A stretch of 64,000 nucleotides of DNA, from the NCBI RefSeq assembly GCF_032062135.1, contig NC_092868.1:50733696-50797695 (forward strand), written 5' to 3'. A model generated the notes under the pieces. The model was given only the letters and a program-made list of their open reading frames with translations, had not been told where the DNA came from and made no database searches. Positions 1 through 11,105 of the stretch are shown here, piece by piece (positions within the stretch are counted from its first letter, which is position 1; the number at the start of each line of letters is the position of its first letter). Source of the DNA: Pyxicephalus adspersus. Its lineage: Eukaryota > Chordata > Amphibia > Anura > Pyxicephalidae. The position numbers were made by a program, and so were the translations under genes.

Positions 1-53
1 TGGCATTAGCAGTGGAATCAGCAATCTTTTTTCCCATCTACATCATATAATCT

Positions 54-65
54 TGCGCCTGCGCA
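54..65. promoter_or_regulatory. NRF1-type palindromic motif
   Basis: The 12 bases TGCGCCTGCGCA fit the NRF1 consensus (YGCGCMTGCGCR) exactly. The neighbouring GTGCGGGATCGGG is also CpG-containing, while the surrounding DNA is AT-rich. No gene start is visible downstream, so this may be a chance site or part of a dispersed GC-rich repeat rather than a promoter. Binding is not shown. Confidence 0.25.
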
Positions 66-288
66 GTGCGGGATCGGGTGATGTACAAAAAGTTTATATT
101 ATTGTTGAATTATTAGTTTGAGTTTATAGCATTTTCAATGGCATCAAAATCTTTACCTGATCCTTGTCTGGGTTTGGAATTTTCAGCCATCTTGATTGGC
201 CAGGCCAAAAGAAAAGCTGTTTTTTGCCAGAAATTTTAAAAACCAAATATGTATGCTCAGTGCATGTTATACAAAAGATTGTTAACCG

Positions 289-354
289 ACAGGTAAGTTT
301 ATTTTACTGCAGAAAGGATTTATCCCATCTGCAATAAAGAACCTACCTGCTCAC
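289..354. repeat. Hairpin repeat family C, copy 1
   Basis: An imperfect inverted repeat of about 28 bases per arm. The left arm begins AGGTAAGTTTATTTTACTGC and the right arm, read in reverse complement, begins AGGTAGGTTCTTTATTGC. The same arrangement recurs at 25169-25240 and 57876-57952, so it is a dispersed foldback element, probably a short MITE. The first 288 bases of the window hold no gene that I can see. Confidence 0.6.
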
Positions 355-356
355 TG

Positions 357-1529
357 TTTTTTTTAATTTTGTAAGTTCAGTTTTGCTTAAGGTTCCATTC
401 AGAAACCGCATTCATTTGAAAGGAATGGCTGATCTTTGAACTATGCCGCCGATTTATAATGATGAGATAATAGCATAACATATGCATTCATTAGCAAATG
501 TTCTTTAGCAATCCAACCCAACAGATCCCTAAAGACCTCCCTAATGACATCTGGGGACACCCGAATTAACACTGGATTTTTTCTGTTGTGTTGTCTCTGA
601 GCCGCAACGCAGTCCAGTAAGTAAATACAGAACAAAGATGGCTTCAACCTTCTGGAAAAGAAAGCAAAAGACATTGTCAGGGGGATCTCTATGGGAGGTT
701 ATAAATATCTATAAGTGTTACACCTACACATTACTTAGCATGCATTTGCCTCACATGAAGATATATATCTGATTAATTTAAACAGATGAGCTTGATGGGA
801 AAGGAGGGAAGATCTACCTTTCCTATTAAATGTGCAGTTATCCTTTAATTATAGGGACACAACACAATATTTAAATTATATAATAAGGATCTCACAGCTG
901 CAATCAGAGCGCTACCTATAACTATTCAGCCATGGTACGCATATTGTATGTGTGTGGCTGGTTACTTTGCATTTCTGCTGCGAGAGTGAGTGGCACAAGA
1001 TAAGCATCAAATGCTCTTCCATATTTATTATGTGTAACAATCAGGCATTGTGAGATTTGAGATGAATATTGCAGCACACTGCCAGGAGAAGTCTTCTCCT
1101 CTGAGAAAGAGATTTACATGCTCTCTGCCAAAAAGAGTCATCACAGCTCCCTCTAGTTGTGTCAGCTCAAATAATGAAGTTAGGATTAACATGGAAGGTC
1201 ATTATGTCCCACTTATCTCCTTACAACAACACAAAAAAGGGAAAAATGTCTATTATTTATTTCATACCCATGGTATTATCTTTTCTGTGTCTGAGTTTAA
1301 AGGGGATCTCTAATGTAAATTGAAGCCCCAATTACACGAATAAATACTTTGAATGAGCAGTATAAGCGATTTAATACCCTCATATACCTTGTAAATTTAG
1401 CCATTTTGGAGAAATCCATCTTCAACATTTAAAACAGAAGCACTGAGAATTTTGGCAAGGTGCCAGACCTTTAAAGGATACACAGCAGGTGACTCTAAGT
1501 TGTTAGAAACCTAACTTTGGAGTCTTTGG
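357..1529. other. No gene seen; AT-rich unique-looking DNA
   Basis: Short open frames of 77 codons (441-674, minus) and 87 codons (1050-1313, plus) have no recognisable domain, no convincing splice sites and no skew in composition. I treat them as chance frames. No repeat of the families seen elsewhere in the window is recognised here. Confidence 0.5.
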
Positions 1530-1681
1530 GGCTGATTTATTTAAGCTCTCCAAGGCTGGAGAGGATTCACTTTCATCAGTGAAGCTGGGTGATCCAGCAA
1601 ACCTGGAATGGATTTATTCAAAATCATTTGCTATTTGTTGGCAAGTTATTTCAATCCTGGACCAGATCCATTCCAGGTCCC
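1530..1681 (+). mobile_element. Palindromic MITE family A, right-truncated copy 1
   Basis: Starts GCTGATTTATTTAAGCTCTC and carries the family motifs TCAGTGAAGCTGGGTGATCC and AGCAAACCTGGAATGGAT. The second arm begins (CCTGGACCAGATCCATTCC) but stops after about 25 bases, so most of the right terminal inverted repeat is missing. The complete copies of this window are about 210-225 bases, and their two arms are near-perfect reverse complements. It is non-coding and depends on a transposase encoded elsewhere. Confidence 0.8.
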
Positions 1682-4171
1682 AATAATGGAAAGTGCAACA
1701 TTTGTTGTAATCTTTGCAGATAAATTACTTTACAGTACAAGCAGCTAGAGATATCATGTGCGGTTTGTTTTAAAAACATTTTATTGCTGGTTAAGAATAA
1801 GTCAATGTCATTAACATGAAAGGCAGGGTTTGTACTTTTAACGCACTAATGCTGTCATTGGATGTTACGTCAATATAAACAAACCAGCAGAAGTGTATCT
1901 CTCAGTGACAGCTTGCAATAACTTCACATAATAAATATGCATGGCCAAACATTGTCATCCTTATTTGTTCCCAATCATAGGCATTGCATCCATAAAAACA
2001 ACACAAAACAGATGAAAAAAGGGAAACAAAATGCCTTTATACAGATACATACACTAAAATTGTTTAATCAGGTTTATTTCGAAGAAAGAAAATACAATAA
2101 CATGTTATTGTTTTCCAGATTATTGGAAGCATGTTTGTTTTGCTGCTACACAATTAATCACATACAGATTTTTATTATAAATGCATCAGAGTCATGTGAC
2201 ATGACATCAAATGGAGCAGGTATAGGGTGTAACTGGGATATATCAAAGTGATTGGAGGGAGAGTCTGCCATTCCTATTACCACCTGATCAGCCATGTGTT
2301 GTAATAATACTCTTCTACATGCAAAGGAAATACTGAGCTGTTTTTGGAAAAATCAAAAAATCTTTGAAGGAAAACCTAACTGTAGACAAACAGATATATA
2401 TATACCCTACCTATTCGGTTTTCTTCTCCTATCAGCATGCTTCTTGCTTTCTAGCACATGATTGGCTCCTTGTTCTGCTTTTTTTCCCTCTGTCTGAGCT
2501 TTGCAGGGGAGAATATACAGTAGACTGCAAACAGTGGTATCCTGGTGAGTTATAGGGTAGCTACATACTCAATTGTATTAATGATCACAGAGCTGCATTC
2601 ATTTCTGCCAGGAGTTCAGCCATTGGAAGAGTACAAAAGGCTATGACGTTTCACTAGTGTTTGAATTTTTGCTTATGCCCCTGTACAGGTCTGTTTATAG
2701 TTGTCCAACTTATGTTTTAAATTCCAAGTCTCCCAGGTTTCCCGATATTGGCCATCTTGAGACTACTCATTGAAAAAAGAAAGAAGAGTCAGTGATTTTC
2801 ACCGTTGTTCCTAACAATATTAACCCTTGCAGAAAGGTGATGTTAGCGGCTGCAGAACAAAAGGCCGAGAAGGCATACAGAGTCTGGCTTTCTGTTTTTC
2901 GGTCGATAATAATTATCACATATAATTATCACACATAAGTATTTTTGAAAATTGCAGCTTGACAGAATTTGAATAATCCAAGGTGGAGGTGCAAATCCCA
3001 TATTTGCCTCTGGAGCCCCCCACAATATCATTTCATGGGTGTCCAGGGCATTATATAATTATTTTTGTTTGAATGTTTAATGACCCAATATACGCATCAC
3101 GCTTCTATATTGCTTAGAAGCATACAGTGCAAGCAAAAGAACCCCCTCCTTTCTATCGTATAGTCAGTGTAATTCTGCAAATAGCATCATGTTCATTAAA
3201 CCTGCAGTTAATGAAAGCTTTGTACAGGTATAAACCAGTCAGCATTTCATATTATGATTAACAAGTACCCATAAAGCACCAATGTAATGTATTTCTCATT
3301 TCTCCGCAATAAGGGAAATAGTTACAAAATGCTAAACACTAAAAGCGATCCATTGAAATGGGGTCAGAGCATTTTTTTTTTTTTTTGGGTGGGGGATGAA
3401 AAACTTTCTGGACCTTGAAAAAAGCTTAAAATAAAGAACTTGTTTTTACTAGTTTTAAAAACCATTTAATATTACAGCAATAGATTTTTATTCAGGCAAT
3501 GTACTCATGTTCTTACTTCTTCCCTGGTTGTACTAAAGGTGTCTCTTTGTGGACAGTAGGGAGCACTCTTATTGGCTGTTGGTTGTTCAGGAGTGCACCC
3601 GGCTAAACGTCATTTGTGCGGCTAAATGTCTGGATGGGTGCACCTGGTAAACCAGTGATGTAAAAATGATATGGTTTGTGTATTTGGTTGACCAATGTAC
3701 GCCAGCTTAAGCATAACTTTGCAATCCAAGGGGAAGCAGAGTTTGACCACAGTGCCCAGTGGATTTGATTATCAAACAATCTTGGTCAGTCACCCCCATT
3801 CTTTGCAGTGCAATTTTGCATTTGATCATTATTCACCTATGCTTGCTTAAAGCACCAGAGTGGGAATTGGGCTAACATCACAATAACTAGACATATTCAT
3901 GGAATGAGTTGTTATATATCTTTAGCAATTACATTTTAAACATTTACATGCAATTACATTTTATACAATTACATTTCTAATTTCTGTGATGCTAATAGGA
4001 CAAAAAATAAGGGAAAATCTGCAACAGGGGCAAAAACAAAATTAAAGATCCAACAGGGGACCCATCCAAAGTTTTGCAGGTGTCCCACTGCTTCCATGAT
4101 ATAGAACCTTCTTTCTGTTCAAAACTAGGAAAAAAAGTTTTGGCTGGGTTTACGATTCTGGCTTCCATATA
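1682..4171. other. No gene seen; mostly unassigned DNA
   Basis: Contains chance frames up to 104 codons (1937-2251), a T-tract at 3372-3386 and one copy of a dispersed repeat (2424-2470, listed separately). Nothing else is recognised. Confidence 0.5.
2424..2470. repeat. Dispersed repeat family D fragment
   Basis: CTCCTATCAGCATG, a spacer, then GATTGGCTCCTT matches, in reverse complement, the segment at 24603-24640 (AAGGAGCCAAT ... CATGCTGATAGGA). That shows a shared dispersed element. Related pieces with GACAGTGAAAGGAGA occur at 5718 and 61937. The class of element is not recognised. Confidence 0.45.
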
Positions 4172-4179
4172 TCTTAAGT

Positions 4180-4442
4180 GAGTGTTTCTCAACCAGGGTT
4201 ACTCCAGAGATTGTTAGGGGTTCCTGAGCAATGAGCAAATTGCGCCTCTAAGGGCAGTTTAAGTGACACCAATGATCTGTTTGGCTATCTGTAAGAGTGA
4301 CATTCTTTCCGCTGGCCAGCAATGTAAGAAGCATTCTTCCTACTGATCACTACACTAATGTACTGTGAGCTGTGTTTATAGTAATTATAGAAGGGGTTCC
4401 CTAAACATCTGAAAGTTATGTCCCCCGTGTGGAGGAACACTG
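4180..4442. mobile_element. hAT-type MITE, copy 1
   Basis: The left end GAGTGTTTCTCAACCAGGGT and the right end GGAGGAACACTG (reverse complement CAGTGTTCCTCC) are hAT-like terminal inverted repeats. The flanks TCTTAAGT (4172-4179) and CCTTAAGC (4443-4450) agree at 6 of 8 bases around a CTTAAG core, as expected for an aged 8-base hAT target duplication. The interior is non-coding. A second copy lies at 60314-60570 and shares GGTTGCTAGGGGTTCC-like and ACTGACACC-like blocks. Confidence 0.75.
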
Positions 4443-4450
4443 CCTTAAGC

Positions 4451-6799
4451 AATATGGCTCCATTTCACTTTTGGCGTTTGTTGGTAAAGGAAAAATGCAA
4501 AACTACTAAAAGAAAAGTGAACTGTTTATTGTGCAAAATGCAGTAAAACAAGCTTCACCCGATTAGATACCTTGTAAATATTTGCAGAATAAATTCCCTC
4601 TCTTCTGCACCGTGCATTTGCCGTAAAAGGTAGAATTTAATTTTGACATCCATATTTTCCATCGGCAAAGCAACTTAGCCAGAGAAAGTCTTGAAAGTAA
4701 TTTGCAGAACTTTTGCGGATAAGGTGTTACACCGACTGACAACAAGGCTGCCATTTTTCCCCAAAGCTATTAGCATTTAACATTTAGCGGGTCGCTGACC
4801 CGTGACGGTAGCAGCGTGTGATTTGCGGCCGTAGGGTGCTGGAGGTTTCCAGAGACAGAATAGAAGCTGGCAGGCTCAATTTGGAAGAGATCAAAAGATC
4901 ATTGAGGAAAAAAAAAAAAAAAGGAAAAGAGAAAGAAAAATAACAGACGGTTAGGAGTGGGGAAATTCTGTAGTCACCAAAGTATCAGTCTGTTAAATGA
5001 AAGATGGAATACATATAAATCCGCGTTCCCATTCCCGTTTCCCCTCCCTCTCTGGCTGCAAGCAATTTTCCGAATCCAGTAAAATGTATTATTATATTTT
5101 ATGCTGCAACCTTCCTACAATTGATAAAATAATAAAACCAAAAAAAAAAAAAAAAAGCCGAAAGAAATAAGGAAATCCTTGCTTAAAATGAAAATTGGTA
5201 TTTGGGGTGTAAAGGCTTAAAGGTACACTCTGGTTAAAAAAAAGTCAAGTTTTGTGATGCGTACAGGGAATAAAAAGTATCTATGCAAAGATTCTGATTT
5301 ATTTTTATCCAGGCACGATGGCAATGCTCCAGTCTTCTGCCAATGGCATTGAACTGCAATGGGGCCCATAGCGAAGGAGACCTAACCAGTACAATTATGC
5401 AGGTAGCAATGGCCAGCCAACTCTACTTGTGAGAAGACGTGTGAAATGTGACTGCTGAAGAATAAATAAAACTTAAATCAGGGCAGATCGATAAACATTC
5501 TGACTTTTTTTTTTAGTTGCAGTGTTTGGTGGATAGCCCAAGCATTTTCTCAAATTTCACTGGTGCCTTAAAACTAAAAATAAAACACACAGCTGCCCAT
5601 TCACAAACTGTCTATCCAATCCTGAGATCTACACAAAGCACAGCCCAGGACAGTAGACCTGACTTCTCTTGCTGTAGTTTACATTTGCATGCCTTGTTCC
5701 TTCCCCAGCTTGTAATTGGACAGTGAAAGGAGAAGCAGGAGACTGATTCAATTAGCCACAAACTGTTAACACAACTGTAAGATTAAAAATAGACTTGAAG
5801 AGCAGATACCCCCTTCCACCACTTTATAATCATATACTGCTGAAGAGGCTGACAACTAGTAATTCTGGGCTTTCTTAGAAAGCCAAGCACATCCATGTCA
5901 TAGATGTACTCTAAATAAATGATACAGGTAGCTAAAAAAATAATCAACCAGCAGTTGATAAAACAAATATGGAATTGACTCAATACTATCACAGTTTTCC
6001 TTTAGCTTATATCTAAGGTCTACCTTTGCTCAGAAACACCTTCGGCATGTCTCATTGTATGGACATCACAATGACAACGTTATTTTTTTTTTTATGACAA
6101 GAAATACGAGCTTTTCACAAAGTGACCCTTGTGTTATGGCTGCAAGGTGTGAATTTGCAGTCTGTCTTGGTAATGATTGCTTGGCGGTTTTTATTGCAGC
6201 GTACTATTCTGTGCGATGACTCCCGCGTGTTAGTCTTTGTTGGTATAAACATAGGTGGCAAGCAAAGCATTTTAATGATTGATGGTCTCGTCATGGCTAC
6301 TTGGGGAGCCGCTCCATTAACCCGATGAACCGACTTTATGCATTTTATCTCAATTATAGGGAATTTAGACCTTTTGAGAATATTTTCAGATCAAGAAAAG
6401 AAATTATTTTTGTAATAGGGAGTTTGAAAACCAATATATATTTCTAGAAGTTAACAAATATGAAATGGAAGTGGACCTGCCAGGTCCTTCTCTTCTGTGA
6501 GCCTTTCTGATCTTGACTTCAATTTATTTCTATAGGGTTTGAGTTTTACAACTTTTGAGCTAAGCCTATTTATACATTTGCATTCCTGACCAATGAGAAC
6601 ATGGCTATTAACCTCTGAGGAGCATAGATTGGGCAGACAAATGATTGGTAGATGGGAATTTGTTCTTCAGGGTTCTTTGGAGCCAGGGGTACAACTTAGC
6701 CCCCAATATTGTCATCTATCCAAAGAACCTTGGTCTTGGACTTGGCATAGAAGTATAACTACTGTGCACACTACTCAGGCAAGCACAACATGTACAGAT
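4451..6799. other. No gene seen; CpG patch and A-tracts
   Basis: Holds a local CpG cluster (4788-4835), A-tracts near 4909 and 5140, and a family D piece (GGACAGTGAAAGGAGA, 5718-5733). Open frames are all under 75 codons and none is recognised. The stretch 6120-6330 is GC-richer and complex, but its frame (68 codons) shows no domain. Confidence 0.45.
4788..4835. promoter_or_regulatory. CpG-dense patch with short palindrome
   Basis: CGGGTC-GCT-GACCCG (4788-4802) is a perfect 6-base inverted repeat with a 3-base spacer. About seven CpGs fall within some 48 bases in an otherwise CpG-poor region. Retained CpGs can mark an unmethylated regulatory element, but a young GC-rich repeat would look the same. 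The role is inferred. Confidence 0.2.
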
Positions 6800-7034
6800 A
6801 TTATTATTAAATAGTATTCATGTAGGCACAACATATTACACAGCACTTTCCAAATTCCATAGTCATGTCAATAACTGTCCCTTAAAGGGGCTAACAATCT
6901 AATGCCCCCACCTCAGTCATATGTCTTTATTACAGTCCAAGGCCTTTTTTGTAGGTAGAAGCCAATTAACCTAACTGCATGTTTTTTTGGAATGTGTGAG
7001 GAAATCCACGTGCTAACCTCTAGGCCACCGTTAA
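6800..7034 (-). mobile_element. tRNA-like SINE family, copy with internal deletion
   Basis: Read on the minus strand. The tail half is clear: AACATATTACACAGCACTTT, CATAGTCATGTCAATAACTG, the GGGGCTAACAATCTAAT block, and TTAACCTAACTGCATG. After GGAATGTGTGAGGAAA the sequence jumps to CCACGTGCTAACCTCTAGGC, so most of the tRNA-like head, including the B-box region, is deleted. Confidence 0.75.
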
Positions 7035-8668
7035 TGAACAAATATGGTTTTATCCTCTACCATTAAACATCTCTAAATGTATAAATGTGTAGATTTTAAA
7101 GGTCATATTTCTACTACCTCTGTTCCAATAATTATTTATAGTATAAAATCATATCAAAGAAGATGGCAATGGAGGTGAATCACCTATAATCCTCCGCACC
7201 TTTTGTGAATCATTAAACATGAGATCATCATTGGATCCTTCTCACTCCAGATTCAGAGTTATTTCAGTAAAATACTAAAGGATTGAAAAAAAAACCTTTT
7301 TGCAATTTCATAACTATGATCATTGACCAGGAGATTTACAGCAAACGTTAAGGTGACCAATACTGGTCACATCTACCTAAAAAATAATTTAATGATTTCC
7401 ATCAAAATGGTTTCTGTCCTGCAAGAGTTTAATCGACAATTACAACAGCATTTTCTCATTTAGTTTCCAAATGCTACAACGTATGGAAGGAAGTTGGGAA
7501 AAAAATAGTCCTTGGAGGCCCGTAGAGGCAAGTTAAATCGAGCAGCCATGAATTTACATTGGTAGGTTGGAAATGGTAATGATAAATGGTGTTTCAGCCA
7601 GGCTCTGACAGTGAAAAATGTGACAATGATATTTAACAGGATGGCACTGGTTCCCCGCTGAACGGGAGCTGATCACCTGACTCGGGAGAAGTCTCCAACC
7701 GCCGCACCATTGTCACTTTTATTGGAGTTTTTATTCCGCTGCAAGCTTTGGCCGACAGATGTTCAGACTTTTCTGTGGATATTAAACAAAGTCTGGTATT
7801 TAAACATTTAAAGCAGTCACAAGGCGTGAAGTCACATGTCATCCCTCCTAATGATAGCTGGCTTCTCCTCATATTCCAGAAAGAGATTGGAACAAAATAA
7901 GAGAATTTTACACAATTTTAGTCTTCTTTTTACTGAAAAAGCTGATTTTCTTACATGAAATCTGCATTCTTTTTATACATTTGTACAACTGCCGATCCAT
8001 AGCAATGGGAAAATCTACAAAAGCAAGGAAAAGTAGTACTGATTCACCCCGACTCTTCTCCCTATAATGTCTTTAAAGCTTCAGGCAAACAGCTTAATAT
8101 AAGAATGAAATACATATATAGAAGCTGTTTACCTGCAAAAAAGATTTGTTAGCAGTCAAAGAATTTGCACAGGTCTGCAACAGATTGCTGAAGATGAAAT
8201 GGGGGCATTGTTCATTGTGTTGCGGTGCTACATTACAGCAGCTAAAGAGGAATTTAGGAATCAAGCTGTAACTTTGTAGTAAATTTTTCGTTTTATATGT
8301 CTCACTGGTCCTGTTTTACATTGCCTTGCTGTTTGATAGAATAAGTTAACCCCCTCTTTCCCTTGACCTTCCCAGGTACCCCCTGGGTTATTTTTCTGTA
8401 CCACTATGCAGTTTAGCTTCAGAAGTCAAATCCATGGCATGCCCTCCATCCCCATAAACCACATGTGAAGAAATACCCAGGGATAGGTTTTCTGAGTTGC
8501 AGTTAGTTTTTGCACAATGGCTCATAATATTTTTTGCCTCATGCATCTTGAATGTTGTAACTTTTTTAGTTCCTGTCTCTATAATGCATGTAGAATAAAT
8601 AGAGGATCACCTAGATAACACCAAAAACATTGTCAATATTCTAGCCCTGCCTTATGCTCTTGAACTAG
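7035..8668. other. No gene seen; complex non-coding stretch at 7560-7880
   Basis: 7560-7880 is compositionally balanced, free of recognised repeats and richer in CpG than its surroundings. It carries an open frame of 79 codons on the minus strand (7633-7872) with no recognised domain. It could be a conserved non-coding element, but that is a guess from texture. The rest is AT-rich DNA with no recognised feature. Confidence 0.35.
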
Positions 8669-8803
8669 AGCTTTACAGAGTCAACAATCATGTCACTAAC
8701 TGTCCTGCATAGGAGCTAACAATCCCTATAAGTTCCCTATTGTAGTCATAATCCAAGGCCAGTGTTTCGGGAAAGCCCATTAACATGCATTTTTTTGCAT
8801 GTG
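8669..8803 (-). mobile_element. tRNA-like SINE family, tail fragment
   Basis: Contains CTTTACAGAGTCAACAATCA, TGTCACTAACTGTCC, GGAGCTAACAATC, AGTCATAATCCAAGGCC and CCCATTAACATGCAT. These are the same blocks, in the same order, as the other minus-strand copies of this family. Both the tRNA-like head and the extreme tail are missing. Confidence 0.6.
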
Positions 8804-8914
8804 GGCACAGCCAGAACAGTCTGTACAGTCTGTACAGTCACAATACCATTGTAAGTTTTGGATTTGTATCAATAAATTTAACACAGCATTTTTTTGCCCA
8901 AAAGCCCTCACTTT

Positions 8915-9124
8915 GGCCCTGATTTATTAAAGCTCTACAAGGCTGGAGAAGATACACTTATCAGTGAACTGGGTGATCCAGCAAACCTGGAAAGGATCTG
9001 GTCCAGGATTGAAAACATTTTCTAACAAATAGCAGATGACTTTGAAGAAATACATTTCAGGTTTGCTGGATCAGCTTCAGTGATAAAAGTGTATCCTCTC
9101 CAGGAGAGTTTTATTAAATCAGCC
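8915..9124. mobile_element. Palindromic MITE family A, complete copy 2
   Basis: Begins GGCCCTGATTTATTAAAGCT and ends TTTATTAAATCAGCC, its reverse complement with a few changes. The interior shows GTGATCCAGCAAACCTGG, then CATTTTCTAACAAATAGC, then TTCAGGTTTGCTGGATCA. The arms are about 95 bases, so a transcript would fold into a long hairpin. It lies some 110 bases after a SINE fragment. Confidence 0.85.
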
Positions 9125-9534
9125 TTGTTGTTTCTTTACTCCATATACTATACAGTATTTAAGGGCTGACACAATACTTACTTTATGTGTAGAGAATGTT
9201 AGAAAAAAGCTCCTGACCTCAATATCAAATATTTGCCCTTGGTAGGGTCATATACCACTCTAACCCCTGACAGAATTTCTAGGCCCTATGGTATTAGGGT
9301 TTTGGGTTTGTGCCAATGACATAAGTTTGCGATACCTTTGAGATCATTCACCATTCATTTTCACTTGTATGAAAACCCAAATCCCAATAGGTACAAGCAA
9401 ATCCCAACAACACAGACCTTACTCATAAAATGAAATAGATTACAAAGTTTGAAAGGTTTTGGCTTATTTGGATTCCTAAAATTCAATGCAAATCATACAT
9501 ACCTAAAAGGTAATATTAAAAAAACTGATAAACA
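9125..9534. other. No gene seen
   Basis: AT-rich sequence between a MITE and a SINE-like copy. No open frame of note and no recognised repeat. Confidence 0.5.
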
Positions 9535-9535
9535 G

Positions 9536-9808
9536 CACACTGGCTCAATGGATAGCATTCTGGCCTTTGCAACACTGGGTCCCAGGTTTGAATCTCAGCC
9601 AGGACACTATCTGCATAGAATTTGCAGATTCTCCCCTAGTTTGCATCGGTTTCCTTCCTAAAATTGACCTTAGACTTTAATAAAGACATATGACTATGGT
9701 AGGGACATTAGATTGTGAGACCCTTTGAGGCACAGTTAGTGACATTACTATGGACTTTGCACTGTGTAATATGTTGGCGCTATATAAATACTGAATAATA
9801 ATAATAAA
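9536..9808 (+). mobile_element. tRNA-like SINE family, near-complete plus-strand copy
   Basis: The head shows an A-box-like TGGCTCAATGG (9541-9551) and a B-box-like GGTTTGAATCT (9585-9595), the internal RNA polymerase III promoter spacing of a tRNA-derived SINE. After these come the family body and the tail GTTGGCGCTATATAAATACT with AATAATAATAATAA. Substitutions in both boxes suggest it is inactive. The 70-codon open frame inside it is not a gene. Naming it a SINE follows from the boxes; the exact family is not assigned. Confidence 0.8.
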
Positions 9809-10529
9809 CAGGCTTGATTATAGGAACTACTTACTTGTGAGCTACAGCTATGAATAGATAAAAAATAGGGATTAGGTCTAAAGGTTGCAGTTTTTAGTGG
9901 CATAGGCCTTTAGTTATTGCCACAATGTTTGTGTTACTGTAAAGTGTTCTCTAAGCTAAACCAGTTTCAATATGTGATCGCCTTATAGAGAAATCAAATC
10001 AATCTTCTCTCGGTCCCCTCCATTTTTTTTTCACTTTTGCCAGACACTGTATTCTGACATCTGAAGGTATTTCATGCCTAGTTGGCATAATTTATTTCAT
10101 TTATATTGCACGCATCTTGTGTTACTGTAGAAAATGTCCACATTTCTCTGCTAGTTTTCTGGTATGCCGCCGTCACGAGACACGCATAAACGGCATACTG
10201 TGTCACGGTTTAAAGGAGAACGTTTAAGAATTTCAAGTACTTTTTATGGTGAGCTCAGTGAGCTAGATTGTCGGAGCCCAGTCGTAGTGATTTACTGAAT
10301 GGCAGCAAATCTGCTTCAAGACACAGCAAAAAAAAGTTTAAAATTTACATTAATATGACAATTATGGCTTTTGCCAGGATGAGCTGGCTGATTACATTTC
10401 CATGAGTGTTTAAAGGGGGATTAATCTTAAAATAAGCGTATTTAAGGCTTTTTTTTCCTTTCGCACCATTTAGCTCTTTATCGAGAGATAGGAAATTGAA
10501 GAGAATTAAAGGCAGCAAAAAGTGCCCTA
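9809..10529. other. No gene seen; CpG-bearing block near 10160-10290
   Basis: Around 10160-10210 the sequence has an interrupted inverted repeat, ATGCCG then CGGCAT with an intervening ACGAGACACGC, and two GTCACG words. The stretch is complex and looks unlike the surrounding AT-rich DNA. A regulatory role is possible but not shown. Confidence 0.3.
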
Positions 10530-11105
10530 GATTGTCAGAGACTGTTGACATACGACTGGAGATTATTAGAGACTGTTGACATATGACAGGAGAGGGTCAA
10601 AGACTGATAACATACTGCAGGAGACTACTATACTATAGGAGATTGTAAAAAACTGCTGGCTTACTACAGAAGATTGTCATAGACTGCTGATTTACTACAG
10701 GTTGTTGTCAAAGACTATTGATACTACAGGAGATTGTCAGAAACTGCTGACATACTAAAAGGAAATGACAAGGAGTTCTGACATACTACTAGAGGAAAAT
10801 GAGAATGTTGATATACCACAGGACATTGCAAGAGACTGGTGACATACTACAGAGGACTTTCAGAGATTGCTGAAATACTACACGTGATTGGCAAAGACTG
10901 TTGATATGCAACAGGAGATTGTCAGGGACTGATGACATATTACAAGGAAATGTCAGACTGCAGACTTGCAAGAGATTATAAGAATCTGCTGACATATAGG
11001 AGCAGTTTGTCAGAGACTGCTGACATACTACAGAAGATTGAGAAAGACTGCTGACATACTACAGAGGATTGTCAGAGACTGCTGACATGCTACAGTGATT
11101 TGTCA
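10530..11105. repeat. Decayed minisatellite, about 19 units of 30-32 bases
   Basis: A head-to-tail array whose unit approximates GATTGTCAGAGACTG followed by CTGACATACTACAG. The last three units (10985-11095) are nearly identical, while those at 10560-10980 carry substitutions and small indels. Recently homogenised copies therefore sit at one end. The short open frames overlapping it (10345-10551, 10789-10995, minus) come from the repeat. Similar words occur inside the hAT-like element near 62283-62398. Confidence 0.9.

Noticed and set aside
9536..9620. Functional tRNA gene
   Set aside because: The A and B boxes are those of a SINE head, with substitutions. It is followed by the SINE body and repeated at six other places.
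10530..11105. CRISPR array
   Set aside because: Units are contiguous and diverged with no unique spacers, and the window is clearly vertebrate. It is a minisatellite.
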